A DNA stretch of 64,000 nucleotides from JBBPZA01 sp963728925 (GTDB taxonomy: Bacteria > Actinomycetota > Thermoleophilia > Solirubrobacterales > Solirubrobacteraceae): positions 62,001-126,000 of the forward strand of contig CAVSMB010000015.1 of the NCBI GenBank assembly GCA_963728925.1, given 5' to 3'. Shown here one piece after another: positions 33,312 through 40,235 of the stretch; position 1 is the first letter of the stretch, and each line of letters opens with the position of its first letter. The notes beneath the pieces are model-generated. The model saw only the letters and a list, made by a program, of their open reading frames with translations. It did no database searches and was not told where the DNA came from. The translations under genes and the position numbers were made by a program.

Positions 33312-33491
33312 TCAGCCAGTCGCGATCCCGGCCAGCGCCGTGACGGCGCCTCCGATGGCGATCACGCCGTTGGAGATCGTGATGACGAGGACGCCCGTGC
33401 GCAAGGCCGTGATGGCGCCGAGAACGGCGCCGATGCCGACCGCCACCGGCAGCAGGCGCGCTCCGAGCCGGACGAGGCAGAGCACCAGCAT
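33312..33491 (-). CDS. Small two-helix membrane protein
   Basis: From ATG 33491 the frame gives 59 residues with two hydrophobic segments: MLVLCLVRLGARLLPVAVGI and VLVITISNGVIAIGGAVTAL. A longer version from ATG 33578 adds 29 polar residues. The stop lies one base before the GTG of the metallophosphoesterase, so they are probably one transcript, and the small protein could anchor or regulate the phosphoesterase. No family recognised. Confidence 0.6.
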   Translation of the reverse strand: MLVLCLVRLGARLLPVAVGIGAVLGAITALRTGVLVITISNGVIAIGGAVTALAGIATG

Positions 33492-33555
33492 TGATCTGAT
33501 CGCTTGCACCCCGCCCTCGCCCACTTCAGCCTCGAAGAACCGGGGACGGAGCGTC

Positions 33556-33756
33556 TCACTCGCACCGAGGACTGTCAATCGAACCTTTCCGGTGCCTCCT
33601 TCGCAGCGTCCGGCGCGTGTAGGCGTAGATCGTCACCGCACCTGCGAGCTCGAGGGCCGCGAAGGAGTACATCGCCGGGCTCGGCGACCCGTCGACGATC
33701 AGGCCGATGCCCCGAGCCGTCACGCCGGCGACCATCGTGAAGAGGAACAAGCTGTT
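33556..33756 (-). pseudogene. Fragment of a small membrane protein (DUF4345-like C-terminal half)
   Basis: The minus strand reads NSLFLFTMVAGVTARGIGLI, DGSPSPAMYSFAALELAGAV and then Arg-rich residues to a stop at 33556. The VAGxxARGIGL-x3-DGxPS-x-AM pattern resembles the second half of DUF4345-type four-helix proteins. The first two helices expected upstream are not seen in any frame through 33900, so this looks like a 5'-truncated remnant. If it is real, the first usable ATG is at 33715 or upstream. The region 33757-33915 otherwise holds nothing I can identify. Confidence 0.4.
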
Positions 33757-33915
33757 CGACGCCGGCAGCGCCCGGCGCGGCCCCGGTCGGCCAGCCGGTC
33801 GCGCAGCGGACCGCTGATCGCTTCGCGTCGCGCTGTGGCGCGCGCACGTCAGGGCGCGGGTGGGCTCGGGGCGCGCTCCGTGAGCAGCCTCACTCGACTG
33901 CGGTGCGCCGGCGCA

Positions 33916-33939
33916 GTAGGCTCGTTCCCGCCAAGGAGG
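33916..33939 (+). promoter_or_regulatory. Promoter -10 TAGGCT and strong RBS of the CHAT operon
   Basis: TAGGCT (33916-33921) fits the TANNNT -10 pattern, followed by AAGGAGG at 33933-33939, a near-perfect Shine-Dalgarno 9 bases before the ATG at 33949. This strong RBS is unusual here, where many genes look leaderless, and suggests efficient translation of the first operon gene. Confidence 0.6.
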
Positions 33940-33948
33940 CGTCGCAGA

Positions 33949-34317
33949 ATGGCCGAGATGCTGGTACTTCCCCTCCAGGACGGAGGGACCGTGGTGGTAG
34001 AGGTCGAGGAGAGCCGTGCCGGCCCGGTCACCCGCGGCGGCCGCCGCGGCGAGCTCGTCGCCGAGGCGAGCGAGACGTTCGAGCAGGCGCTGGACCGGGT
34101 CCTTCCGGCGCTGCGCTCGATGGCGGCCCGGGTCGGAGAGGCGGCACGCGGCCCGGACGAGTTCACGATCGAGTTCGGGCTGCGGCTCAACGCCGAGTTC
34201 GGGGCGGTCGTCGCCAAGACGGCGGGCGAGGCCAACTTCTCGGTCTCGGCGACGTGGACGCGCAAGGCGGACCCCGATCCGCCGGCGCAGGGAGGCGGGA
34301 CCCGTGCTGGAGTATGA
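33949..34317 (+). CDS. Trypsin-co-occurring domain 1 (Trypco1, CU044_2847-type) protein
   Basis: 122 aa. The sequence LVLPLQDGGTVVVEVEESRA, ELVAEASETFEQALDRVLPA, then PDEFTIEFGLRLNAEFGAVV and ANFSVSATW follows the conserved layout of the small beta-strand domain called Trypco1, found beside trypsin-like, CHAT and other proteases in bacterial conflict cassettes. Such domains are thought to be adaptor modules that bring a sensor and an effector together. Here it is a stand-alone protein whose 3' end overlaps the GTG of the CHAT gene by 14 bp, which strongly couples them. It is soluble with no signal. The family call is from remembered pattern; a profile search would confirm it. Confidence 0.82.
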   Translation: MAEMLVLPLQDGGTVVVEVEESRAGPVTRGGRRGELVAEASETFEQALDRVLPALRSMAARVGEAARGPDEFTIEFGLRLNAEFGAVVAKTAGEANFSVSATWTRKADPDPPAQGGGTRAGV

Positions 34318-36715
34318 CCGGCTGATCCTGCGCATCGACCCTGCCGCGCAGGGCGGGTACGACGTCTCCGCCGAGGGCTCGGGCGGCGACGGGCACGAGC
34401 GCTTCGACCTCCCCTTCCACGAGCGCGACCTCGAGAACTTCGTCCTGCGCATGAGCCGCGGGCGCCGCGGCCGGCGCCGGGTGGAGACGCCCGAGACCGA
34501 GCGCGCGCGGGACTTCGGCGGGCAGCTCTTCGACGCGATCTTCGCGGGACGCGTGCGCGACGTGTACCGCAACTCGCTGGCCGCGGCGCGGCGCGAGGAG
34601 CGTGGCCTGCGGATCACCCTGCACCTCACCCAGGTGCCCGAGTTGATGGACATCCCGTGGGAGTACCTCTACGACGCTCCCTCGTTCCTCTCGATCTCGG
34701 CGTGGACGCCGGTTGTGCGCTATCTCGATCTCCCCTTCCCGCACACGCCGCTCGCCGTCAAGCCGCCGCTGCGCGTGCTGGGCATGGTGAGCTCGCCCGA
34801 CGACTGCGAGCCGCTGGACGTCGAGGAGGAGCGCGCACGGCTGGAGCGATCGCTCGCCCCGCTCGTCGCCGACGGCCGGGTCGAGATCGACTGGACCGAG
34901 CACGGGTCGCTGCGCTCGCTCCTGCGGCGCCTGCACCGCGACACCTACCACGTCTTCCACTACATCGGGCACGGCGCCTACGACGAGGCGGCGCAGGACG
35001 GCGTCGTCCTTCTCGAGGGCCCCTCGGGCGGCTCGGAGCAGGTGAACGGGAGCCGCCTGGGCACGGTGCTCTGCGACCACCGGCCGCTGCGGCTCGCCGT
35101 GCTCAACGCGTGCGAGGGCGCGCGCTCGGGGCGCACCGACCCGTTTGCCGGGGTCGCGACGAGCCTCGTCCAGCGCGAGCTGCCGGCGGTCATCGCCATG
35201 CAGTTCGAGATCACCGACGAGGCCGCGATCGTCTTCTCGGAATACTTCTACGACGCGCTCGCCCTCGGCTACCCGGTCGACACGGCGCTGGCCAACGCGC
35301 GCCAGGGCGTCTACGCCGACGGCAACGACGTCGAGTGGGCGACGCCGGTGCTCTTCCTCCGTGTGCCCAACGGCCGCCTCTTCGACGTCGACTGGGACCG
35401 CGCGCGGGCCGAGGAGCCGCGGATGACCCTGCGGCTCGAGAGCGAGCCCGCCGACCCGATGGTCGACGAGGTGGTGACCTGGCGGCTGTCGGTGGCCAAC
35501 GTCGGCAAGCCGGCGCTCTCGGAGGTGCGCGCGCTGGGGCCGCAGGGCGAGGAGCTCGCTCCGGCCGTCGCGCTGGACTCGGGCGAGTCGCGGGTGCTGT
35601 CGTGGGCCGATGTCGCGCGCCCCGAGCCCGAGCACAGCGTGGTCGTCGAGGCCCGCGACGCCGGCGGCCGCAGCGTGTCCGAGACGGTGACGGCCCGGGT
35701 CACGCTCCGCGAGCCGCCCACCCGGGTCCTGCCCCGCGACCACACGACCGAGGAGACCCCGGCGACGGCCCGGCCGGCGACGCCCGAACCGGCGACGGCG
35801 ACCGCGGCGACGCCGATCCCGGCCCCGCCCGACCCGGCGACGCCGATCCCGGCGGCGCCCGTCGTCGAGGACACGCCGGCCGAGGTCCATCCCACCCTCG
35901 CACCGCCGGTGCGGGTCCCCGAGACGGCGCAGGCCGTGTCGTCTCCCGTTTACGAGAAGGCCGAGGCGGCGCCCCCGCCGGTCACCGAGGAGGCGACGCC
36001 CCCGCCGCCTCCCCGCCCGATCGCCGAGCCCCCGCCACCGTCGCGCCCCGCCCCCACGCCGCCCGGGCCGTCGCTCTCCTCCCGGCCCGCGGCGGCGGGC
36101 GGCGGCGTCGCGCGAGGCTTCGCCGTCGAGCTCGGCGCGGCGGCCGTCGGCTGGCTCGTCGCCGGGCTCGCGAACTGGAGCTGGCAGCTCGCGGGCACGT
36201 CTGCGGTGGTCACCGCCGTGCGCGACGCCGGCCTGGACAACCACCCCCGGTCGGCGGTGTTCCTCGCCGTCTTCTTCGCCGTCTTCACAGCGGTCTACGC
36301 CCTCGTCGCCGCGCTGGCGGAGCGCGGGCCCCACCCCGTCCGCGCCGCGTTGGTCGGGCTCGCGCTCGGCCTCCTCGGAGGGGTGATCGCCGGCGTCGTC
36401 CGCTCGAGCCTGAGCGGCAACGACACGCCCCTCGAGCTGGCGCTCGTCACGGCGGGCGGCGCGGTCGGCCTCGCGCGCGCGCTCACGGCGCGCCGGTCGC
36501 TCGCGTGGCGCAGCATCGTCGGCGGGCTGGGCGGCGGGCTCGTTGCGGGGGTCCTGCTTGCCGCCGGATGGGACCCGCAGTTCGGCTTCGAGCACTTGCG
36601 GGTGACGATCTCGATCTGCCTGGCCATCGCCCTGGGCATCGCCCTCGCGCGGATGGACTGGGCACACGCCTGGATCAGGACGACCAACGACGGGCGCAGC
36701 CTGGGCGCCCGCTGA
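34304..36715 (+). CDS. CHAT-domain (caspase-like) protease with Pro-rich linker and C-terminal membrane domain
   Basis: 803 aa from GTG 34304. Residues about 60-355 are a CHAT domain: an N-terminal part with IPWEYLYDAPSFLSISAWTP and PPLRVLGMVSSPDDCEPLDV, then the catalytic dyad His223 in VFHYIGHGAYDEAAQDG and Cys270 in LAVLNACEGARSG, followed by VQRELPAVIAMQFEITDEAA and AVDTAL-like helix YPVDTALANARQGVYADGND. Residues about 370-465 look Ig/CARDB-like (MTLRLESEPADPMVDEVVTW; WRLSVANVGKPALSEVRALG). A Pro/Thr/Glu/Ala-rich linker spans about 470-600. Residues about 605-795 hold five or more hydrophobic helices. The protease should face the cytoplasm, with the membrane part as anchor or pore. CHAT peptidases are separase/caspase relatives used in bacterial cell-death and defence systems. 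Partners are the Trypco1 protein and the HExxE protein. Confidence 0.9.
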   Translation: MLEYDRLILRIDPAAQGGYDVSAEGSGGDGHERFDLPFHERDLENFVLRMSRGRRGRRRVETPETERARDFGGQLFDAIFAGRVRDVYRNSLAAARREERGLRITLHLTQVPELMDIPWEYLYDAPSFLSISAWTPVVRYLDLPFPHTPLAVKPPLRVLGMVSSPDDCEPLDVEEERARLERSLAPLVADGRVEIDWTEHGSLRSLLRRLHRDTYHVFHYIGHGAYDEAAQDGVVLLEGPSGGSEQVNGSRLGTVLCDHRPLRLAVLNACEGARSGRTDPFAGVATSLVQRELPAVIAMQFEITDEAAIVFSEYFYDALALGYPVDTALANARQGVYADGNDVEWATPVLFLRVPNGRLFDVDWDRARAEEPRMTLRLESEPADPMVDEVVTWRLSVANVGKPALSEVRALGPQGEELAPAVALDSGESRVLSWADVARPEPEHSVVVEARDAGGRSVSETVTARVTLREPPTRVLPRDHTTEETPATARPATPEPATATAATPIPAPPDPATPIPAAPVVEDTPAEVHPTLAPPVRVPETAQAVSSPVYEKAEAAPPPVTEEATPPPPPRPIAEPPPPSRPAPTPPGPSLSSRPAAAGGGVARGFAVELGAAAVGWLVAGLANWSWQLAGTSAVVTAVRDAGLDNHPRSAVFLAVFFAVFTAVYALVAALAERGPHPVRAALVGLALGLLGGVIAGVVRSSLSGNDTPLELALVTAGGAVGLARALTARRSLAWRSIVGGLGGGLVAGVLLAAGWDPQFGFEHLRVTISICLAIALGIALARMDWAHAWIRTTNDGRSLGAR

Positions 36716-36734
36716 ACGAACGCAAGGAGGCACC

Positions 36735-37580
36735 ATGCTCACGAACAACCTGGCCCTCGTCTCCGAGGTCGACGGACACGATCTGTCGGACGTCGCCAGG
36801 GTCGCCGCCGCGCTGCAGAAGCAGGCGACGCGCGACTTCGGACCGATCTGGGAGGTCCGCGCCACGGTCGACGCGTTCCCAAAGCTCGAGGACGTGCCCG
36901 TCGGCTACTGGCCGATGATCGTCCAGACCGACATCGACATGCCCGGCGCCGCAGGGGTGCACATGGACAAGGACGGCCAGCCCTTCGCGCTCATCGCGAT
37001 GTCCGACAGCTGGTCGTTGACCGCGAGCCACGAGATGCTCGAGATGCTCGGCGACCCGTTCGGCCAGCGCGTGATCGCCGGGAAGTCGCCCAAACGGGGC
37101 CAGGGGCGCGTGGAGTTCCTCGTCGAGGTCTGCGACCCCTCTGAGGCCGAGCAGTACGCCTACACGGTCAACGACATCCTCGTCTCGGACTTCTACACGC
37201 CGCGCTTCTTCGACCCCACCCACGTGGAGGGCGTTCGCTACAGCTTCACAGGGGCGATCAAGCGCCCGCGCGAGGTCCTGCGCGGCGGCTACATCAGCTG
37301 GCACGAGCCGGTCTCCGACCACTGGTGGCAGCAGATCTGGTTCGGGGCGCGCAAGGAGTACCGCGACCTCGGCGTCTTCGACGCGAGCGCGGGCGCCAGT
37401 CTGCGTTCGTGGGTCGACGGCCAGACCGACCACCCGGGGATCGACGCCGGGCTGAAGAAGAGCAACGCGACGCTGAAGGCGGCCGTCGCCGTCGGCCGCG
37501 AGACCGCCGGCGCCGGAAGCTCGAAGGCCCGCGTGTGGCGTGATCAGATCGACGTGATCCGCAGCGTCGCCGGCCGGTAG
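36735..37580 (+). CDS. Putative HExxE metallopeptidase-like protein of the CHAT operon
   Basis: 281 aa with an AAGGAGG Shine-Dalgarno at 36723-36729, 19 bp after the CHAT stop. The key region is SWSLTASHEMLEMLGDPFGQ, giving His99, Glu100, Glu103 and Asp107 in a zincin-like HExxE helix; EFLVEVCDPSEAEQYAY further on may give another acidic ligand. The SHExLExLxDP pattern recurs in uncharacterised bacterial proteins, and I know of no biochemistry for it. There is no signal peptide or membrane segment. It could be a zymogen or effector cut by the CHAT protease, or an independent peptidase; both are inference. Codon use is like its neighbours. Confidence 0.72.
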   Translation: MLTNNLALVSEVDGHDLSDVARVAAALQKQATRDFGPIWEVRATVDAFPKLEDVPVGYWPMIVQTDIDMPGAAGVHMDKDGQPFALIAMSDSWSLTASHEMLEMLGDPFGQRVIAGKSPKRGQGRVEFLVEVCDPSEAEQYAYTVNDILVSDFYTPRFFDPTHVEGVRYSFTGAIKRPREVLRGGYISWHEPVSDHWWQQIWFGARKEYRDLGVFDASAGASLRSWVDGQTDHPGIDAGLKKSNATLKAAVAVGRETAGAGSSKARVWRDQIDVIRSVAGR

Positions 37581-37593
37581 CGCACGCGCTTCG

Positions 37594-37791
37594 ATGACCG
37601 ACGACGACGAGGAGGGCCGCCGCGAGCGTGCGCGGCGCCTGCGCGAGGAGATCGCCCGCCGGCGGGCGGATCCCCAGCCCGGGCCACCGTCCTCCCCGCG
37701 CGAGCTCACCGACCGCGAGGCGGCGAAGGAGCGTGACGAACAGCAGCGCGAGGCCCGGGAGCGCCGTGAGCCCGAGCGAGGAGTGGATTAG
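37594..37791 (+). CDS. Small highly charged protein, 65 aa
   Basis: Starts at ATG 37594, 13 bp after the metallopeptidase-like gene. About half the residues are Arg, Glu or Asp (MTDDDEEGRRERARRLREEI; TDREAAKERDEQQREARERR), predicted to form one or two long charged helices. No family recognised. It may be a regulator or inhibitor for the CHAT operon by position, or a chance frame in Arg/Glu-rich DNA; the in-line position and ATG favour a gene. Its TAG stop overlaps the tRNA-Pro promoter. Confidence 0.6.
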   Translation: MTDDDEEGRRERARRLREEIARRRADPQPGPPSSPRELTDREAAKERDEQQREARERREPERGVD

Positions 37792-37794
37792 ACT
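37789..37794 (+). promoter_or_regulatory. -10 element TAGACT of tRNA-Pro, overlapping a stop codon
   Basis: TAGACT (TANNNT) ends 9 bases before the tRNA 5' end at 37804; its TAG is the stop of the 65-aa gene. Transcription would start at or within a base or two of the mature tRNA end. Confidence 0.55.
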
Positions 37795-37803
37795 CGCCGG
37801 CCA

Positions 37804-37879
37804 CGGGGCGTAGCTCAGCCTGGTAGAGCGCCCGCTTTGGGGGCGGGAGGTTTCGCCGGTTCGAATCCGGCCGCCCCGA
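37804..37879 (+). tRNA. tRNA-Pro (anticodon UGG)
   Basis: Full cloverleaf: acceptor CGGGGCG/CGCCCCG, D arm GCTC/GAGC, anticodon stem CCCGC/GCGGG around loop TTTGGGG with anticodon UGG (reads CCA), variable AGGTTTC, T arm GCCGG/CCGGC with TTCGAAT, discriminator A. CCA is not encoded. It lies between the CHAT operon and a GNAT gene; no integrase is nearby. Confidence 0.97.
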
Positions 37880-37884
37880 TCCTC

Positions 37885-38601
37885 GTGGACGTCGAATTGA
37901 AGGAGCAGCAGCTCGACGGTCCCGCCGCCTCGAGGCTCCTAGCCGCCTTCGCTGCCGAGATCGCAGAGCTCTATCCCGGCTGGGACGCCCGCGCCGGGCC
38001 GAGCGCCGCGCCCGAGGACTTCGCAGCTCCCTCGGGCACCTTCCTGATCGCGTGCGCCGGAACGCGCGCGTTGGGGTGCGGCGGGCTGAAGCGCATCGAC
38101 GCGCGCCGCGCGGAGATCAAGCGGCTGTACGTGGCGCCCGAGGCGCGAGGCGAGCGTGTCGCTCGCCGCCTCATTGCGGGCCTCGAGCTTGCCGCCCGCG
38201 AACGCGGGCTTGCCGCCCGCGAACGCGGGTACGACGTCGTCCGGCTCGACACCGGAGCCCGCCAGCCCGGAGCGCTCGCGCTGTTTCTCTCCGCCGGCTA
38301 CCTCGCGATCGGCGACTACAACGGCAACCCGTTCGCAAGCCACTGGCTCGAGAAGCAACTCGCGCCCGAGGCTCGAGGTCGTTTCGATGCCGCTAGCCCG
38401 TGTCGCTCGCGATTTTCGTCAGACGCGCCTGGTCCTCGCCCCTGGGGAGAGCCCCTGAGCCGAAGTCGATCACGTAGGTCGGGGTCTGCGCCTGCGGCGC
38501 CGGGTTCAGATGCGCGTTGGCGTAGGTCCCCGCGTTGTGGCCACCGTCGGTCAGGAAGATCCGCGCCCGGGCGCCGGGATTCGCCGCGCGCCCGGTGTTG
38601 A
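37885..38601 (+). CDS. GNAT acetyltransferase with in-frame duplication and run-on tail
   Basis: Begins at GTG 37885, 5 bp after tRNA-Pro. Residues 1-165 are a GNAT fold: FLIACAGTRALGCGGLKRID, the acetyl-CoA loop region LYVAPEARGERVARRLIAGL, and YDVVRLDTGARQPGALALFL then GYLAIGDYNGNPFASHWLEK, where family members normally stop. Instead the frame runs on for about 75 residues of Arg/Ser/Pro-rich sequence antisense to a VWA fragment, so the native 3' end was probably lost at a junction near 38370-38390. A 21-bp tandem duplication (38187-38228) repeats LAARERG inside the acetyl-CoA-binding helix, which may damage function. Substrate unknown. Confidence 0.75.
   Translation: MDVELKEQQLDGPAASRLLAAFAAEIAELYPGWDARAGPSAAPEDFAAPSGTFLIACAGTRALGCGGLKRIDARRAEIKRLYVAPEARGERVARRLIAGLELAARERGLAARERGYDVVRLDTGARQPGALALFLSAGYLAIGDYNGNPFASHWLEKQLAPEARGRFDAASPCRSRFSSDAPGPRPWGEPLSRSRSRRSGSAPAAPGSDARWRRSPRCGHRRSGRSAPGRRDSPRARC
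38187..38228. repeat. Exact 21-bp tandem duplication inside a GNAT gene
   Basis: The 21-base unit at 38187-38207 is repeated exactly at 38208-38228, keeping frame and duplicating seven residues (GLAARER). Perfect identity suggests a recent slippage event, or an assembly/sequencing duplication. Confidence 0.9.
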
Positions 38602-38926
38602 ACGCCGCGTTGTAGTCCGTTCCTCCCGCGTCGGCCTGGATCTTCGCGTCGAGCGCAGCCTTCATCGCCGCCGCGTTCGGCCCGACCGGCTCGGAGGGAA
38701 AGACGACGTCCGCGGAAGGCGTCGCGGGATCGGAGCTCGAGCCGAGCTCGATCGCGCCCAGGCTGGTCTTCGCGTCGAGTGCGTTGATCAGCAGGTCCAT
38801 CGCCTGGACCCGCAGGCGGCCGGAGTCGGTGGCGGCCATCGAGCCGGAGTCGTCGATGACCGCCTCGATGTTCGTGGGCCCCGTGCAGGATGCGGCCGCG
38901 CGCGCTCCGGGTGCCGTCACAGTCAC
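38393..38926 (-). pseudogene. Fragment of a secreted VWA-domain protein
   Basis: From a GTG at 38926 (overlapping the AAC stop) the frame reads VTVTAPGARAAASCTGPTN, then IEAVIDDSGSMAATDSGRLR with the MIDAS metal site DxSxS, TSLGAIELGSSSDPATPSAD, and ARIFLTDGGHNAGTYANAHL, stopping at RLTKIASDTG. VWA proteins of this kind normally have a signal peptide before the ASC-T-G segment and continue well past SDTG with a further domain. Both ends are therefore missing: 5' cut by the AAC gene, 3' cut at the join with the run-on GNAT. It may still fold as an isolated VWA domain, but without export. Confidence 0.75.
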
Positions 38927-39456
38927 CAGACGTCCCCGTCGCGCCAGTCGCAGGTCAGCTCGCCGGAGAGGTCGAGCCCAACCCCTACCTCGAGGACGTA
39001 GACCGAACCGTCCTCTCCCTCGGTGCGAACGATGCCGGCCGGGGTAAGCGCCGACGTCGGCCCTCGCCAGGGCTCCCACCCACGCGCCCTGTAGAAGTCC
39101 GCTGCCTCGTCGGTGGCGCCCAGGGCCCCCAGCTCGTACGCACCGCCCACCACGCGCTCGAGCGCGGCCATCATCGCCGTGCCGTACCCGCGCCGGCGCC
39201 GGTCCTCGCGCACCCCGACGCCCTCGACGTAGCCGGCGCGCAGCGCCCGCCCGCCGTGCAGGAGTCGCCGCTGGATCACGGATGCGTGGCCCACCAGCTC
39301 GTCGCCCTCGCGCACGAAGGCGTGCACGCCGCCGAGGGCGTGCTCCCAGTCGTGGTCGCCGAAGTCGCCCTCGAAGACCTGCTCGAGGAGCGCCCGCCCG
39401 GCTGTGAGCATCGCGGCGTCCAGGTCGGCGGTATGGGCGGTGCGCACCTCGATCAT
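38923..39456 (-). CDS. aac(2')-I: Aminoglycoside 2'-N-acetyltransferase, AAC(2')-I family
   Basis: 177 aa from ATG 39456. The layout follows mycobacterial AAC(2')-Ic closely: EQVFEGDFGDHDWEHALGGV, HASVIQRRLLHGGRALRAGY, VEGVGVREDRRRRGYGTAMM (acetyl-CoA site), GAYELGALGATDEAADFYRA, RGWEPWRGPTSALTP and the C-terminal ELTCDWRDGDVW that the mycobacterial enzyme also ends with. It would acetylate the 2'-amino group of aminoglycosides such as gentamicin and tobramycin; in mycobacteria these genes are intrinsic and may have a native role. The protein is full length with the glycine-rich CoA loop intact. Upstream minus-strand codons to 39573 overlap the TfoX gene and are not family sequence. Likely in one transcript with TfoX/MmcQ genes. 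Confidence 0.93.
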   Translation of the reverse strand: MIEVRTAHTADLDAAMLTAGRALLEQVFEGDFGDHDWEHALGGVHAFVREGDELVGHASVIQRRLLHGGRALRAGYVEGVGVREDRRRRGYGTAMMAALERVVGGAYELGALGATDEAADFYRARGWEPWRGPTSALTPAGIVRTEGEDGSVYVLEVGVGLDLSGELTCDWRDGDVW

Positions 39457-39473
39457 CCGCGCCGCCGGCGTGG

Positions 39474-39806
39474 CTACTTCGGCGGCAGGGTGTTCACGAA
39501 GGCGACGCTTCGCTTGACCCACGCAGCCAGCCGGCGCTTGGTCTTCAACTCTCCGGGCGCGACGGTGACCCACCCGTCCATCGTGCGGCCACCCATCTCC
39601 ATCCGCGCCGCCCCGGGTCGCGCGAGAGCGGCCTCGGTGTCGGCCGGGTCGATGCGGACGAGGAGCCCACCGGTGCGCGACGCGCTGACCGACATGTGGC
39701 CGCGCAGGAGGAACGCGAGGCCGCCGAACATGCTCTTCTCCGTGACCGCGTCCTCGTCGGCGAGCAGCTCACGGAGACGGTGTGCCAGGTCCTCGTCGTA
39801 GGCCAT
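39474..39806 (-). CDS. TfoX N-terminal domain protein
   Basis: 110 aa from ATG 39806: MAYDEDLAHRLRELLADEDA, TEKSMFGGLAFLLRGHMSVS, GGLLVRIDP, and MDGWVTVAPGELKTKRRLAA, the stand-alone TfoX_N layout (EKxMFGGxxFxxxGxM). The family is named for Sxy/TfoX competence regulators, but in actinobacteria stand-alone copies have no proven role. It sits 14 bp after the MmcQ/YjbR gene and 17 bp before the AAC gene, all on the minus strand. Confidence 0.9.
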   Translation of the reverse strand: MAYDEDLAHRLRELLADEDAVTEKSMFGGLAFLLRGHMSVSASRTGGLLVRIDPADTEAALARPGAARMEMGGRTMDGWVTVAPGELKTKRRLAAWVKRSVAFVNTLPPK

Positions 39807-39820
39807 CGCGTCCGGCCAGC

Positions 39821-40213
39821 CTAGCCGCCCGCTCCGGCGAGGTAGGCCTCGGCCAGCCGCTTCGGGGCCCGCGCGAGCCAGGCTTCGACGATCAGCTCGT
39901 CGAGGTCCTGCGCGCCGATGGCGTCGAGGCGGACGAGGATCGCGGCATAGCCGTCGAAGTGCGGGGTGGTGAAGTACAGCCTGGAGGCATCGGCGAGCAG
40001 CGCCTCCTTGGCGCCGAGGTGCTCCACGCGGGCGGCGAGGATCGGCCCGTCGGGCGCCTCGTCGCCGAGAGCCTCCAGGTCGGCCCGGCGAAGCGGTCGC
40101 TCCCACACGAAGAGCTTGTCCCTGACCCGCCACTGGCGCAGCTCCCGCGACAGGCGCTCGCCGGTCTCGGGCAACGCGAGCGCTATCCGGCGGACGTCGT
40201 CCCAGCTGGCCAC
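39821..40213 (-). CDS. MmcQ/YjbR-family DNA-binding-fold protein
   Basis: 130 aa from GTG 40213: VASWDDVRRIALALPETGER, RVRDKLFVWERPLRRADLEA, LADASRLYFTTPHFDGYAAI and LVRLDAIGAQDLDELIVEAW. The W-x-D-V-R-x-IALxLP opening and the PHFDGYxAVLVRL block are the MmcQ/YjbR family signature (CyaY-like fold). Function in actinobacteria is unknown. Codon use is ordinary. A longer minus frame to 40591 is a shadow over the GntR gene. Confidence 0.88.
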   Translation of the reverse strand: MASWDDVRRIALALPETGERLSRELRQWRVRDKLFVWERPLRRADLEALGDEAPDGPILAARVEHLGAKEALLADASRLYFTTPHFDGYAAILVRLDAIGAQDLDELIVEAWLARAPKRLAEAYLAGAGG

Positions 40214-40235
40214 GCTGCTCAGCGTACGAGGTCGC

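Noticed and set aside
35750..36090. Dense CCGGCGACG-like repeats considered as a CRISPR or minisatellite
   Set aside because: Coding repeats of the Pro/Ala/Thr linker of the CHAT protein; no uniform spacers.
34187..36865. 892-codon minus-strand frame opposite the CHAT gene
   Set aside because: Low-complexity antisense translation of the Pro-rich linker and membrane region.
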